The notes beneath the pieces are model-generated. The model did no database searches. It saw only the letters and a list, made by a program, of their open reading frames with translations, and was not told the origin of the DNA. Positions 42,102 through 50,670 of a stretch of DNA of 64,000 nucleotides are shown here, piece by piece; positions within the stretch are counted from its first letter, which is position 1, and the number at the start of each line of letters is the position of its first letter. Location of the stretch: contig NZ_JAKCFC010000014.1 in assembly GCF_021916785.1 (NCBI RefSeq), positions 89,065-153,064 on the forward strand. Reading direction: 5' to 3'. Source of the DNA: Mycolicibacterium lacusdiani. Its GTDB lineage: Bacteria; Actinomycetota; Actinomycetes; Mycobacteriales; Mycobacteriaceae. Made by a program: the position numbers and the translations under genes.

Positions 42102-42775
42102 CCCGAACGAGCGGCCAGGACGGCGTCGAGCAGTGCGGCGTCGGCCGGAAGGTCCGCGGTGATCGCGTCGCCGTCGCCGGTCACGGTTTCGATGGGCGTA
42201 CCCGACGTCAGCGCGGAGGTGAACTCGTCGTCGTCCTCGTTCAACAGCGATGCGAGCGTCGCCGCGCGGTATCCGCGGGGATGCTGGACCGTGCGCAGTG
42301 CCTGACGGTCGATGGTGTCGACCACCGCGCCGGTCTCGTCGACCTGCTTCACAGTGTCGGTCATCTGCAGCACCGGCGCCACGACGGCATGGCCCTCGGC
42401 GAGCGCCCCGAGTACCCGGTCGGTCACCGCTGCGGACGCGAGTGGGCACCGATGGTCGTGTACCAGCAGCGCCGCGTCCGGCCCGGGGTCGAGATGCTCG
42501 AGCCCGCGTCGCAGGCACTGCACGCGCGTGGCATCGCCTGCGATTATCGCGATCTCGGCCAGGCCCGCGTCGGCCGTGGCCGCGGCGATGTCGTCGATTA
42601 GTTCCGGCTGGGCCACGACGACGATCCGCCGCGCTGGGACGCGGCCATCGCCGAGCAGGGCTCGGAGCACGCGCAGCAGCGCCGGTTCTCCGGCGACGAC
42701 GCAGAACAGCGCGGCGCGCTCGACGGTCGCGTCCACGGGCACGATCGCGCAGGGCTCAGTCGCCGTCGGGTTCAT
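42098..42775 (-). CDS. Degenerate IspD-like protein
   Basis: The 225-residue protein keeps the fold outline of IspD: ALLVHDHRCPLAS (metal-site loop), TVQHPRGYRAATL (in place of VQTPQAF) and a DDEFTSAL segment. The N-terminal glycine-rich CTP loop is missing (FCVVAGEPALLRVLRALLG instead of AAGxGxR). Catalytic activity is doubtful. With its convergent neighbour it may form a catalytic/non-catalytic pair. ATG 42775. Confidence 0.65.
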   Translation of the reverse strand: MNPTATEPCAIVPVDATVERAALFCVVAGEPALLRVLRALLGDGRVPARRIVVVAQPELIDDIAAATADAGLAEIAIIAGDATRVQCLRRGLEHLDPGPDAALLVHDHRCPLASAAVTDRVLGALAEGHAVVAPVLQMTDTVKQVDETGAVVDTIDRQALRTVQHPRGYRAATLASLLNEDDDEFTSALTSGTPIETVTGDGDAITADLPADAALLDAVLAARSG

Positions 42776-42817
42776 CGGCCAGCACGCTATCGGATCGCCG
42801 TCGGTCGGCCGCGAGAC

Positions 42818-43453
42818 CTAGACGGGGTCGAACGCGTTGATGAGCCACTTTCCGTCGACCTTGGTCATGCCCACCTTGACGCTGCTCGCGGTGAACGAGC
42901 CCGCGGGGTTCTCCTTGCTGGTCGTCGTCTGGTTGATGAAGACCAGGACGACGGCGGAGTCCGGCCGGATCTCGGAGACCGCGGAACGGACCACGTCCGC
43001 CGAGGTCTTGACGTCCTTCTGCTTCGCCGCGGGCGTGACGATGTCGGTGGTGAATTGCGTGTAGTAGGTGAGGAATTCGCCGGTGAGGTGCGTCTTGGCC
43101 GTGGCGAAGTCCTGATCCAGCGACTCCGGCGAGTACGACAGCAGCGCGACGGTGCCCTCGGACGCCGCGTCCATGGCCGAGGCGGCCACTGTGCTACTCG
43201 TCTGGTCGTCGGGGCGGTACTGCTCGAAGTAGACCCAGGCCGCGAACGCGGCCGAAGTGAGCAGCAGGACCGCCAGCACCGCGGGGATGACGACGCCGCG
43301 GAGACCACCGGCGCGCGTCGACCCGCGCGTCGAGCTGGCGGCGGCGGGCGGCGCCTCGGCGGTGGTGTCGTCGAGTTCGACTGCTGCCGGCTCGGTCTCT
43401 TCGACGCCGGTCGCCGTGTCGCCGGTGACGCTCTCGCGTGTCTCGTCGGTCAT
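42818..43453 (-). CDS. Mce-associated membrane protein (second of pair)
   Basis: The 211-residue protein has an acidic, Thr-rich cytoplasmic tail, one transmembrane helix (VVIPAVLAVLLLTSAAFAAWVYF, about 55-77) and an extracytoplasmic domain with ALLSYSPESLDQDFATAKTHLTGEF and a C-terminal WLINAFDPV, the layout of Mas/Mam proteins encoded with mce operons. These are thought to support Mce lipid transport. The start overlaps the previous gene (ATGA). Confidence 0.83.
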   Translation of the reverse strand: MTDETRESVTGDTATGVEETEPAAVELDDTTAEAPPAAASSTRGSTRAGGLRGVVIPAVLAVLLLTSAAFAAWVYFEQYRPDDQTSSTVAASAMDAASEGTVALLSYSPESLDQDFATAKTHLTGEFLTYYTQFTTDIVTPAAKQKDVKTSADVVRSAVSEIRPDSAVVLVFINQTTTSKENPAGSFTASSVKVGMTKVDGKWLINAFDPV

Positions 43454-44295
43454 GGCACGAATTCCACCTTTGCCAGCTTGATCTGGCCCGCATCGCGGGC
43501 CACGTCGACGCTGAGCCGCCACGACCTGGGCTGCTGCTCCTGGCTGGCGGCGTTGGAGACGTTCGTAGTGACCGCCACCAGCACGGTGGCCGTGTCCTGG
43601 GTCATCGATGCCACTGCGACCGAGTTCACGGTCGCCTCGGTGATGACCTTCGATTCCTGGGCGACCTGGGTGAAGATCTCCGCCTGACCCTCGAAGTCCT
43701 TGCGGAAGTCGCCGGTGGTGTTGTCGATGATGCGTTGCACGTCTTCCTCGGCGCGGGTGAAGTCGAGCGACATGAGGGTCACGACGCCCTGGCGTGCGGC
43801 GGCCGCGAACTCGGCGGACCGCTCCTGCTGCGCCACGACCCGCTGATGATGCAGCGTCATGTAGACACCCGCTGCCACGAATCCAACGGTGAGCACGACC
43901 GCGAGCGCGGCGGCGGCCAACGCCAGTGACGGGCGTGGCAACCGGAGCCTGCGTTGCCGGGAGGCAGCGGCGGGTTCGTGGGTGGTCGCGGGTTCGTCGG
44001 TGACGATGGGTTCATCGGACTCGTCGATCTCGGCGGCCTCGGTGGGTTCGGCGGCCGGAACCGGTTCCACGGTGGTCGGTGCGGATGCAGCAGCGGCGGC
44101 GGCTTCCCTGCGCAGTCGCATCGCGCGGGCACGGGCTCGGGCGGCGGCCGCGAGCGCCTCGGCTTCAGCGGCCTCGGCTTCGGCTTCTTCGGCCAGGGCC
44201 AGCACGTCGTCCGACGACGTCGGTGCGGCCGCGTCCTGCGGGTCGTCCCCGTCGCCGCCGCCGAGCGCCGCCGAGGTTCGCTTGGGGGGCGACAT
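43450..44295 (-). CDS. Mce-associated membrane protein (first of pair)
   Basis: The 281-residue protein has an N-terminal Ala/Glu-rich, coiled-coil-like stretch (about 28-75), a transmembrane helix near 122-147 and a periplasmic domain with VTLMSLDFTRAEEDVQRIIDNTTGDF, similar in plan to its neighbour. Its AGGAGG ribosome-binding site is strong. Unusually, these genes are more than 12 kb from the mce genes, with other catabolic genes between. Two 6-3-6 inverted repeats lie upstream. Confidence 0.83.
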   Translation of the reverse strand: MSPPKRTSAALGGGDGDDPQDAAAPTSSDDVLALAEEAEAEAAEAEALAAAARARARAMRLRREAAAAAASAPTTVEPVPAAEPTEAAEIDESDEPIVTDEPATTHEPAAASRQRRLRLPRPSLALAAAALAVVLTVGFVAAGVYMTLHHQRVVAQQERSAEFAAAARQGVVTLMSLDFTRAEEDVQRIIDNTTGDFRKDFEGQAEIFTQVAQESKVITEATVNSVAVASMTQDTATVLVAVTTNVSNAASQEQQPRSWRLSVDVARDAGQIKLAKVEFVP

Positions 44296-44332
44296 GCGAC
44301 CTCCTGTCTTCTTCGTCAGGGCTGCACCAAAT

Positions 44333-44426
44333 GAGAATGGCGTTTTCTTTTTCCGCTAGCGCCCCGACCCTACCGGACGCCTCTGCGCGTCGGTCGCGCC
44401 CACTCGCCTGCGGAAACGCTGTTTCC
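44333..44426. promoter_or_regulatory. Two 6-3-6 operators upstream of the Mce-associated pair
   Basis: Site 1 is GAGAAT-GGC-GTTTTC (44333-44347). Site 2 is the perfect palindrome GGAAAC-GCT-GTTTCC (44412-44426). Both fit GRRAAY-N3-RTTYYC. They lie between the FadD stop and the first Mce-associated gene. Confidence 0.6.
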
Positions 44427-44441
44427 GGTTCGTGCACACGC

Positions 44442-45884
44442 TCAGCGCAGCAGGTCCTTGACGACCTTGCCCGTTGCGTTCGTGGGTAACTCGTCGAGGA
44501 ACTGTACAGACCGCGGCACCTTGAATCCGGCCATTCGGTCGCGACTCCACCCGACCACGTCTTCAGCCGTCAACGGCGGCGCGTCGTCCCGCAGCACCAC
44601 GAAGGCCTTGCCGACCTGGCCGAGGCGCTCGTCGGGCACGCCGATCACCGCTGCCTGGGCGATGGCCGGATGCTCGAGCAGGAAGCCCTCGATCTCGGCG
44701 GGATAGGCGTTGAAGCCGCCGACGATGAACATGTCCTTCTTGCGGCCGACGATGCGCAGGCGACCGGAATCGGTGAACCCGCCCAGGTCGCCGGTGTGCA
44801 GCCAGCCGTCGGCGTCGATCGCCTCGGCGGTGGCCGCCGGATCGTCGAGATACCCCTGCATCACGCTGTACCCGCGGACCAGCACCTCGCCGTCGTCGGC
44901 CACGCGGACCTCGACACCGTCGCAGGGCGTACCGACCGTGGTGGCGATGTCCTCGAACGTGTCGCCGGGCCGCGACAGCGTCGCCGTGCCGCACTCCGTC
45001 AGCCCGTAGCCGGTGGCCAGGGTCTGGAAGGGCAGTTCGGTGTGCACGCGCCTGATCAATTCGACCGGGATGTCGGACGCGCCCGTGACGCCGGCGCGCA
45101 AGGTGGCCAGCCTGGACTTGTCGGCCACCCCGAGCAGCGCGTGATACAGCGTCGGAGGGCCGGGCAGCATCGTGATGCGCTCGGCCTCGACGAGGTCGAC
45201 CACGGCGTCGACGTCGAAGACCGGTACGGGCAGGATCGTGGCGCCGCGGATGAGCGACGCGATGCACCCCGCCTTGTAGCCGAAGGTGTGGAAGAACGGG
45301 TTGACCGCGAGATAGCGATCGCCCTCGCGCAGGTCGGCGAGGTCGCACCATTCGGCGTACAGGCGCAGAGTCTGAGCGTGATTCATCATCACGCCCTTTG
45401 GCCTGCCGGTGGTACCGGAGGTGTAGATGACGTCGGCGACGTCCGCGCCGTCGACCCGACGCTCCAACGGTGAACCGCTGGCGAGGAAGTCGGACTTGAG
45501 ATCGATGGTCGGAACGTCGAGGGCGACGTCGTAGTCCTGGCCGAGGAAGCCCGGCTGCACCAGGACGGCCTTGGCGCCGCTGCGCGACACCACGTCGGCG
45601 GCTTCGGAGGCCTTGAACCTGGTGTTCACGGGAACCAGGACGGCCCCTGCGGTCACGATGCCGAACGCGGCGACGATCCACTCGGCGGAGTTGGGGGCCC
45701 AGATCGCGACCCTGTCGCCCTTTGCGACGCCCAGCTCGCCGAACGCACCCGCGGCGTTGCGGATGCGCTCGGCGAGCTGGACGAAGGTCAGGCGCAGCGA
45801 ACCGTCGACGACTGCCTCAGCGTCACCGAACCGGTCGGCTGAACTGAGGACCATCTCGGGGATGGTCTGCCAGCGGCTGCTCAC
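44442..45884 (-). CDS. Acyl-CoA ligase, FadD3-like
   Basis: The 480-residue ANL-superfamily enzyme activates a carboxylic acid with ATP and CoA. Motifs: IYTSGTTGRPKGVMM (P-loop), GYGLTECGTATLSRP, DGWLHTGDLGGF, and the C-terminal Lys in NATGKVVKDLL. The overall sequence looks most like FadD3, the HIP-CoA ligase of steroid breakdown, but that is by memory. GTG 45884, 12 bp after the amidohydrolase stop, so the two are in one operon. Confidence 0.85.
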   Translation of the reverse strand: MSSRWQTIPEMVLSSADRFGDAEAVVDGSLRLTFVQLAERIRNAAGAFGELGVAKGDRVAIWAPNSAEWIVAAFGIVTAGAVLVPVNTRFKASEAADVVSRSGAKAVLVQPGFLGQDYDVALDVPTIDLKSDFLASGSPLERRVDGADVADVIYTSGTTGRPKGVMMNHAQTLRLYAEWCDLADLREGDRYLAVNPFFHTFGYKAGCIASLIRGATILPVPVFDVDAVVDLVEAERITMLPGPPTLYHALLGVADKSRLATLRAGVTGASDIPVELIRRVHTELPFQTLATGYGLTECGTATLSRPGDTFEDIATTVGTPCDGVEVRVADDGEVLVRGYSVMQGYLDDPAATAEAIDADGWLHTGDLGGFTDSGRLRIVGRKKDMFIVGGFNAYPAEIEGFLLEHPAIAQAAVIGVPDERLGQVGKAFVVLRDDAPPLTAEDVVGWSRDRMAGFKVPRSVQFLDELPTNATGKVVKDLLR

Positions 45885-45896
45885 GAAGCGTGAACG

Positions 45897-47087
45897 TCAA
45901 GCAGTGATCAGGCGGGACAGGTTGCCGCCCATGATCTTTGCCTGATCGTCGACCGAGAGGTGGTCGAGTGCAGTCACATAGTGGGTCGGCTCGGCGAGGC
46001 CCTCCGGGTGCGGCCAGTCGGAGCCGTAGAGCACCTGGTCGACGCCGATCAGGTTGATCAGGTCGTCGATGCCCTCCTCGTAGAACGGGCTGACGTAGAT
46101 GCGGTTCTTGATCTCTTCCATCGGGTTGCCCAGGAAGGCTTCTGGCGCCTTCTTGTAGACCTCGGACATCGAGTCCAGCAGGGGGAACATCCACTTCGAC
46201 CCGGCCTCGACGATGCCGACCTTGAGCGTGGGGAACCGGAACAGCGCACCGTGGATCACCCACGAGGCGACGGCGTCCTGGATGGGCCGCCACTCGTTGA
46301 GGATCGACATGGCGTTGGTCTGGAAGGGCAGCATCTCCTGGGCGCCGCCGTCCCACTCCGAGGTGTAGCGGGAGTAGCCGCTATCACTGGAGTGCATGCC
46401 GACGAAGACGTCGTACTCCACGCACTTCTGCCAGAACGGGTCGAACTCGGGCAGCGCGAAGGACCGCGGTCCGCGGAAGCCCGGCACCGGGGCGGGCCGG
46501 ATGAGGATGGCGCGGGCACCGCGCTTGACCGCCCACTCCAGCTCCTCGATCGCCTTCTCGACGATGGGCAGCGTGATGACCGGCGTGGTGTAGATGCGGT
46601 TCTTGTAGTTGAAGCCCCAGACCTCGTGCAGCCACTCGTTGAGCGCGTGCACGATGACGTGGATGGCAACCGGATCGTCGGCCAACCGCTCCTCGATGAG
46701 GCTCGCCAGCGTGGGGAACATCAGCGAGCGGTCGAGGCCGAGTTCGTCCATCTTCTCCAGCCGCGGCGCGGGCTCGAAGAACGCGGGGATCGCCTTCATC
46801 GGCTCGCCGAACAGTTCGCGCTTGCTCTTGCCGTCCGGGTTGCCGAACTTGAAGTACTCCTCCCAGGCGCCTGGCTTGGCGACCACCGAGAAGGTGGGGT
46901 TCGGGATGTAGTTGCTGATCTGCCCGCGCAGCGCGATCTTGGTGCGACCGTTGATCTCGACGTACTGGACGACGTCCTTGTACTCCTTCGGCAGGAACTT
47001 GGTCAGCGCCTCCGGCGGCTCGTAGAGGTGATTGTCCGCATCGAACAGCGGAAACGGAATGTCGACCCTGTGCGACAGTTGCCCCAT
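45897..47087 (-). CDS. Amidohydrolase-2 family metal-dependent hydrolase
   Basis: The 396-residue TIM-barrel protein has FDADNHLYE near the N-terminus (metal motif, DxDxH), a central MHSSDSGY, and GSDWPHPEG near the C-terminus (metal Asp). Family members include decarboxylases and ring-cleavage hydrolases in aromatic and steroid breakdown. ATG 47087 has AAGGAG upstream. It is first in an operon with the FadD3-like ligase, and a perfect 6-3-6 operator lies 24 bp upstream. Confidence 0.82.
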   Translation of the reverse strand: MGQLSHRVDIPFPLFDADNHLYEPPEALTKFLPKEYKDVVQYVEINGRTKIALRGQISNYIPNPTFSVVAKPGAWEEYFKFGNPDGKSKRELFGEPMKAIPAFFEPAPRLEKMDELGLDRSLMFPTLASLIEERLADDPVAIHVIVHALNEWLHEVWGFNYKNRIYTTPVITLPIVEKAIEELEWAVKRGARAILIRPAPVPGFRGPRSFALPEFDPFWQKCVEYDVFVGMHSSDSGYSRYTSEWDGGAQEMLPFQTNAMSILNEWRPIQDAVASWVIHGALFRFPTLKVGIVEAGSKWMFPLLDSMSEVYKKAPEAFLGNPMEEIKNRIYVSPFYEEGIDDLINLIGVDQVLYGSDWPHPEGLAEPTHYVTALDHLSVDDQAKIMGGNLSRLITA

Positions 47088-47110
47088 TGGAAAACTCCTT
47101 ATCGTCTCGC

Positions 47111-47125
47111 GAGAATCCTATTCTC
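47111..47125. promoter_or_regulatory. Perfect 6-3-6 operator upstream of the amidohydrolase operon
   Basis: GAGAAT-CCT-ATTCTC is a perfect inverted repeat. The overlapping 10-bp palindrome TCTCGCGAGA (47105-47114) extends it. Same family as the sites at 44.3, 48.85 and 56.2 kb. Confidence 0.65.
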
Positions 47126-47232
47126 ATCTTAGGCCTGTGGCAATCCTCTGGAGAAGTCGGGTAACGACGTTCCGCAGGACTCACGCCGAGGTTCGGGGCG
47201 CCAGCGGCGTGCTCGGACCGGCTCGGCGAAGC

Positions 47233-48789
47233 TCAGGTGGCGAGGCTCTGGCGGACCAGGAACTTCTGCACCTTGCCGCTCGCCGTCCGCGGGTAGACGT
47301 CGACCACGTGCAGTTCCTCGGGCCACTTCTGGCGCGCCACCCCTGCTTCGTCGAAGTGCGCGCGCACCTCCTCGAGGGATGGCAGTTCGCAGCCCGGCTT
47401 GAGACGCAGCACCGCGGCGGCCCGCTCGCCGAGCCGCCGATCGGGCGCCGCCACCACCACTGCTTCGGCTACCTGTGGCATCGCCAGGAGCACCTCCTCG
47501 ACCTCGAGCGCGCTGATGTTCTCGCCCGCCCGGATGATCACGTCGGCCTTGCGGTCGGTGATCGTGAGGTAGCCGTCGTCGTCGAGCACGCCGACGTCGC
47601 CGGTCCGGTACCAGCCGTCGTCGTCGAAGGCCTTCGCGGTCAATTCCGGATCGGTGTACCCGAGGCAGAGATCGGGACCGCGGCTGAGGATCTCGCCCTC
47701 CGCGGTCAGGCGGATCTCGACCCCCGGACGCGGATTGCCGTCGGTGAACAGCCGCTTGTCCTCGGGCGCATACGGGCTCGATCCGGTGATCGACGGATGT
47801 TCCGTGCTGCCGTACGAGCGGTAGACGAGCACGCCACGGTCGGAGAGCCGGCGCGTCACGGCGGCGGGCACGGTCGATCCGCCCAGCCCGGCGGTCGTGA
47901 TGAGGGCCATGTGTCGGGCAGTGAAGTCGGGGTGGTCCATCAAGCTGGTCAGGAAGTAGGGCGGGCCGCCTCCGATGGACACGCCGTCCGACAGCATCAA
48001 GGCCAGTACCCGCCCGGGATCCCATACGTCGCACAGGTCGATCGGCGTGCCCTCGAGCACCGGAATCAGGAACGCGCTAAGCATTCCGATGAAGTGACCG
48101 ACCGGTGTGGCGGTGAGTTGGCGACCGCGGTCGGACGGGTAGTTGGCCAGCAGCTGGCGTGTCTCGCAGTTGAGCGTCTGGTGACTGTGGATGACGCCCT
48201 TCGGGTCCCGGGTGGTGCCCGAGGTGAATGCGATCAGCGCGGGACTCGCCGGGTCGGTCGCGACGACACCCTCGAGCGGCTCGTCGGCCAGGAGCCGGTC
48301 GAGGTCCTCGATGCGCTCGTCACCGGTTCCGTCATGGCCGACCAGCGCCACGATGGGGACGTCGGCACACAGATCGGGATGGAATGTCATGCGGCCGAAC
48401 CGTTCGGTGGAGACGAAGACCTTGGGCTTCGCCGTGGCCAGGATGTGGCTCAGTTCCTTGCGGCCGTAGAAGTGCACGATGGGCACGACCACCGCGCCGA
48501 GCAGTGCCGCGGCCCAGAAGACGACCGCCGCGTCCTTCCAGTTCGGGAGTTGCATGGCGACCACGTCGCCAGGGCCGACGCCACGCTCCTGAAGGCCGGT
48601 GGCGAGTCGCCTCGCCTCCGCTTCGACCGCCGCGCACGTCCCGACGTACGGGCGCACGTCGGAGTGGACGACGAACCCCACGTCAGGCGCCGCGGCCAAC
48701 CCGTCTGCGATGAGGTCACCGAGGGTTTCCGACGTCCACCACCCCTGCGCCTCGTAGTGTTCGACGAGCGCCTTCGGGATCTTTCGCAT
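47233..48789 (-). CDS. Acyl-CoA ligase (cyclohexanecarboxylate-CoA ligase-like)
   Basis: The 518-residue ANL enzyme has AFTSGTTRDPKGVIHSHQT (P-loop), a YGSTEHPSITG segment, DGWYRTGDVGVLDDDGYLTI, and RTASGKVQKFLV with the catalytic Lys. The N-terminal EHYEAQGWWTSETLGDLI pattern is typical of the cyclohexanecarboxylate/short aromatic acid ligase branch. Substrate not determinable. ATG 48789 is chosen; the longer frame runs into the divergent promoter. Confidence 0.83.
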   Translation of the reverse strand: MRKIPKALVEHYEAQGWWTSETLGDLIADGLAAAPDVGFVVHSDVRPYVGTCAAVEAEARRLATGLQERGVGPGDVVAMQLPNWKDAAVVFWAAALLGAVVVPIVHFYGRKELSHILATAKPKVFVSTERFGRMTFHPDLCADVPIVALVGHDGTGDERIEDLDRLLADEPLEGVVATDPASPALIAFTSGTTRDPKGVIHSHQTLNCETRQLLANYPSDRGRQLTATPVGHFIGMLSAFLIPVLEGTPIDLCDVWDPGRVLALMLSDGVSIGGGPPYFLTSLMDHPDFTARHMALITTAGLGGSTVPAAVTRRLSDRGVLVYRSYGSTEHPSITGSSPYAPEDKRLFTDGNPRPGVEIRLTAEGEILSRGPDLCLGYTDPELTAKAFDDDGWYRTGDVGVLDDDGYLTITDRKADVIIRAGENISALEVEEVLLAMPQVAEAVVVAAPDRRLGERAAAVLRLKPGCELPSLEEVRAHFDEAGVARQKWPEELHVVDVYPRTASGKVQKFLVRQSLAT

Positions 48790-48841
48790 CGGTTTCCGCA
48801 ACACCTTTACTGGGTCGGCTGCTAGGTCGGCTCGGACTTTT

Positions 48842-48878
48842 GGAGATGTTATTCTCGCCCGCCGAGAATGCCAATACC
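48842..48878. promoter_or_regulatory. Paired 6-3-6 operators in the divergent FadD/Ech promoter
   Basis: GGAGAT-GTT-ATTCTC (48842-48856) and the weaker GAGAAT-GCC-AATACC (48864-48878) flank a perfect ATTCTCG-N5-CGAGAAT repeat (48851-48869). The second site covers the Ech start codon, so a bound regulator would block both genes. Confidence 0.55.
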
Positions 48879-49626
48879 GCAGATGGAGAATGCCTTGGAC
48901 GACAGTCGCATGGTCCACCTCGAAGTCGACGATGGCTTGGCCGTCATCACCATCGACAGGCCGCACGCGCGCAATGCGATCTCGTTGTCGACGATGGACC
49001 GGCTCGACGAGGCACTCGACGGCGCGGTCGGCGCCCGCGCCCTGGTGATCAAGGGCGCCGGGGACAAGGCGTTCGTATCCGGCGGCGACCTGAAGGAACT
49101 CGCCGCCCTGCGCACGGAGGAAGAGGCCTCCGCGATGGCGTGGCGGATGCGCACGGTGTGCGACCGCATCGCCAGCTTTCCGGGCCCCGTCCTCGCCGCG
49201 CTCAACGGCCACGCCCTCGGTGGCGGCGCCGAGGTGGCCGTCGCGGCCGACATCCGACTTGCCGCCGACGACGTGAAGATCGGCTTCAACCAGGTGAGCC
49301 TGGAGATCATGCCCGCCTGGGGCGGCGCCGAGCGCCTGGCAGCCCTGGTCGGCAGGAGTCGCGCGCTGCTACTCGCCGGCACCGGCACGATCATGGACGC
49401 GGCCGAGGCCGAGCGTGTCGGACTGATTCAGAAGGTCGTGCCCCGCGACGCGTTCGAAGACGAATGGCGCAGCCTTGCCCGCAAGTTGGCTCACCGCGCC
49501 GCGGGCGAGGTGAAGCGCGTCGTGGGCGGGGCAACTCCCGACGAGGCCGTCGCTGCCTTCGCCCGGCTGTGGGTCGACGACGCCCACTGGGAGGCCGCGG
49601 ACCGGGTGATGAACCGCGCCCGGTGA
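48868..49626 (+). CDS. Enoyl-CoA hydratase/isomerase
   Basis: The 252-residue crotonase-fold protein has AFVSGGDLKEL (oxyanion site) and HALGGGAEVAVAADIRL, which keeps the first catalytic Glu. The position of the second Glu, seven residues before the MPAWGG Pro, appears to be Gln, so hydratase versus isomerase or hydrolase activity is open. ATG 48868 lies within an operator; ATG 48883 is an alternative. It is divergent from the ligase and probably acts on the same acyl-CoA series. Confidence 0.83.
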   Translation: MPIPQMENALDDSRMVHLEVDDGLAVITIDRPHARNAISLSTMDRLDEALDGAVGARALVIKGAGDKAFVSGGDLKELAALRTEEEASAMAWRMRTVCDRIASFPGPVLAALNGHALGGGAEVAVAADIRLAADDVKIGFNQVSLEIMPAWGGAERLAALVGRSRALLLAGTGTIMDAAEAERVGLIQKVVPRDAFEDEWRSLARKLAHRAAGEVKRVVGGATPDEAVAAFARLWVDDAHWEAADRVMNRAR

Positions 49627-49742
49627 TCGATTGCGCAGGTCACGTAGGCTGAGGAGGATCGGCGGCACTTCGCACGCGACTACTTGATGCCGCGTCGTCG
49701 CCGATTCACCGGTCGTCGTTCGGCCGAGACAGGAGCGTCGTC

Positions 49743-50210
49743 ATGACGCCATCGCCAAGCACCCTCGACACCACCGACCAGGCCGACGCCGAGGACCGCT
49801 CGGGTCCCGAGCACACTCCTCGCCTGCGGCTCAAGCCGAAGGCACCCGTCACCGGGTACGTCGACGGAGCCTGGTGGCCGCATTCCGACGACCTGGCCGC
49901 CGAACTACCGGATCTGCTCGCGGTGCTCTCGGTCCGACTGGGACCGGTCGGTCGGGTCATGTACCGCATGGACGACTGGGCGACACCGCCTGCGCGGCTG
50001 GTGACCGGTGGGCGCTCGGTGCGTCTCGACGGATACCGGCGACAGCCGGTCGGCACCGTGGAGGTCACCGGACTCGCCGGACGCGGGATCGTGCTCGCCG
50101 TCGTTGCGCCACAGACCAATTCGGACCAAGCCCATGCCACGCTGATGGCCGCCGCCCACCCGGGGGACACCTCCTCGGTCGCCGATCTCCTCGGTACCGG
50201 AAGCAGCTGA
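49743..50210 (+). CDS. DUF5994 protein
   Basis: The 155-residue protein has the DUF5994 core RLRLKPKAPVTGYVDGAWWP then HSDDLAAELP (about 27-58) and RLVTGGRSVRLDGYR. Many mycobacterial paralogues exist; function unknown. ATG 49743 has CAGGAG about 8 nt upstream. No signal peptide. Confidence 0.8.
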   Translation: MTPSPSTLDTTDQADAEDRSGPEHTPRLRLKPKAPVTGYVDGAWWPHSDDLAAELPDLLAVLSVRLGPVGRVMYRMDDWATPPARLVTGGRSVRLDGYRRQPVGTVEVTGLAGRGIVLAVVAPQTNSDQAHATLMAAAHPGDTSSVADLLGTGSS

Positions 50211-50220
50211 GTCCGCCCCG

Positions 50221-50236
50221 CCACCGGGTCCGGTGG
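50221..50236 (+). terminator. Hairpin downstream of the DUF5994 gene
   Basis: CCACCGG-GT-CCGGTGG, a 7-bp perfect repeat 10 bp after the stop. Weak without a T tract. Confidence 0.4.
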
Positions 50237-50298
50237 TGAAAACCAACTTGGCGACAACGAATTTCGATCTAGGTGCAGCCGATCGCGAAATACCCTGA

Positions 50299-50362
50299 TA
50301 GGCTCGTTTTACGGGCGTCTCTTCATTGACGTTCGATGAAAACCAGGAAAGTAGAAACTAGT
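50299..50362 (+). promoter_or_regulatory. Promoter and leader of the cold-shock gene
   Basis: TAGGCT (50299-50304) fits a -10 element and would give a leader of roughly 50 nt rich in A and purines (GAAAACCAGGAAAG). A fairly AT-rich leader is usual for csp mRNAs, which are controlled at the RNA-structure level. Confidence 0.4.
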
Positions 50363-50566
50363 ATGACGCAGGGCACCGTAAAGTGGTTCAACGCCGAAAA
50401 GGGCTTCGGCTTCATCACGCCTGATGGCGCGAGCGAAGACGTTTTCGTCCACCACTCGGAGATCCAGGTCCAGGGTTACCGCACCCTTGACGAGAACCAG
50501 CGCGTTGAGTTCGAAATCAACCCGGGCGCCAAGGGGCCGCAGGCCGTTGGTGTGAAGGCGCTGTAA
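50363..50566 (+). CDS. cspA: Cold-shock protein (CspA family)
   Basis: The 67-residue single OB-fold protein has RNP1 KGFGFI and RNP2 VFVHHS and starts MTQGTVKWFNAEKGFG. It binds single-stranded RNA and DNA. ATG 50363 gives the usual length; an upstream in-frame ATG adds nine residues not seen in the family. A canonical U-tract terminator follows. Confidence 0.95.
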   Translation: MTQGTVKWFNAEKGFGFITPDGASEDVFVHHSEIQVQGYRTLDENQRVEFEINPGAKGPQAVGVKAL

Positions 50567-50583
50567 CACAAGCTTCGAACACG

Positions 50584-50644
50584 TTCTGCGCTGCGAGCAG
50601 TCGTTCTCTCCGGAGAACTTCTGCACGCAGCGCAGAATTTTTTT
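50584..50644 (+). terminator. Canonical rho-independent terminator with seven-T tract
   Basis: TTCTGCGCTGCG (50584-50595) pairs perfectly with CGCAGCGCAGAA (50626-50637), followed by seven T. The loop holds a second perfect hairpin, GTTCTC-TCCG-GAGAAC (50603-50618). Such a textbook terminator is uncommon in mycobacteria. Confidence 0.93.
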
Positions 50645-50670
50645 GTCTGCAGCCGGAATCGTCGACCCGA

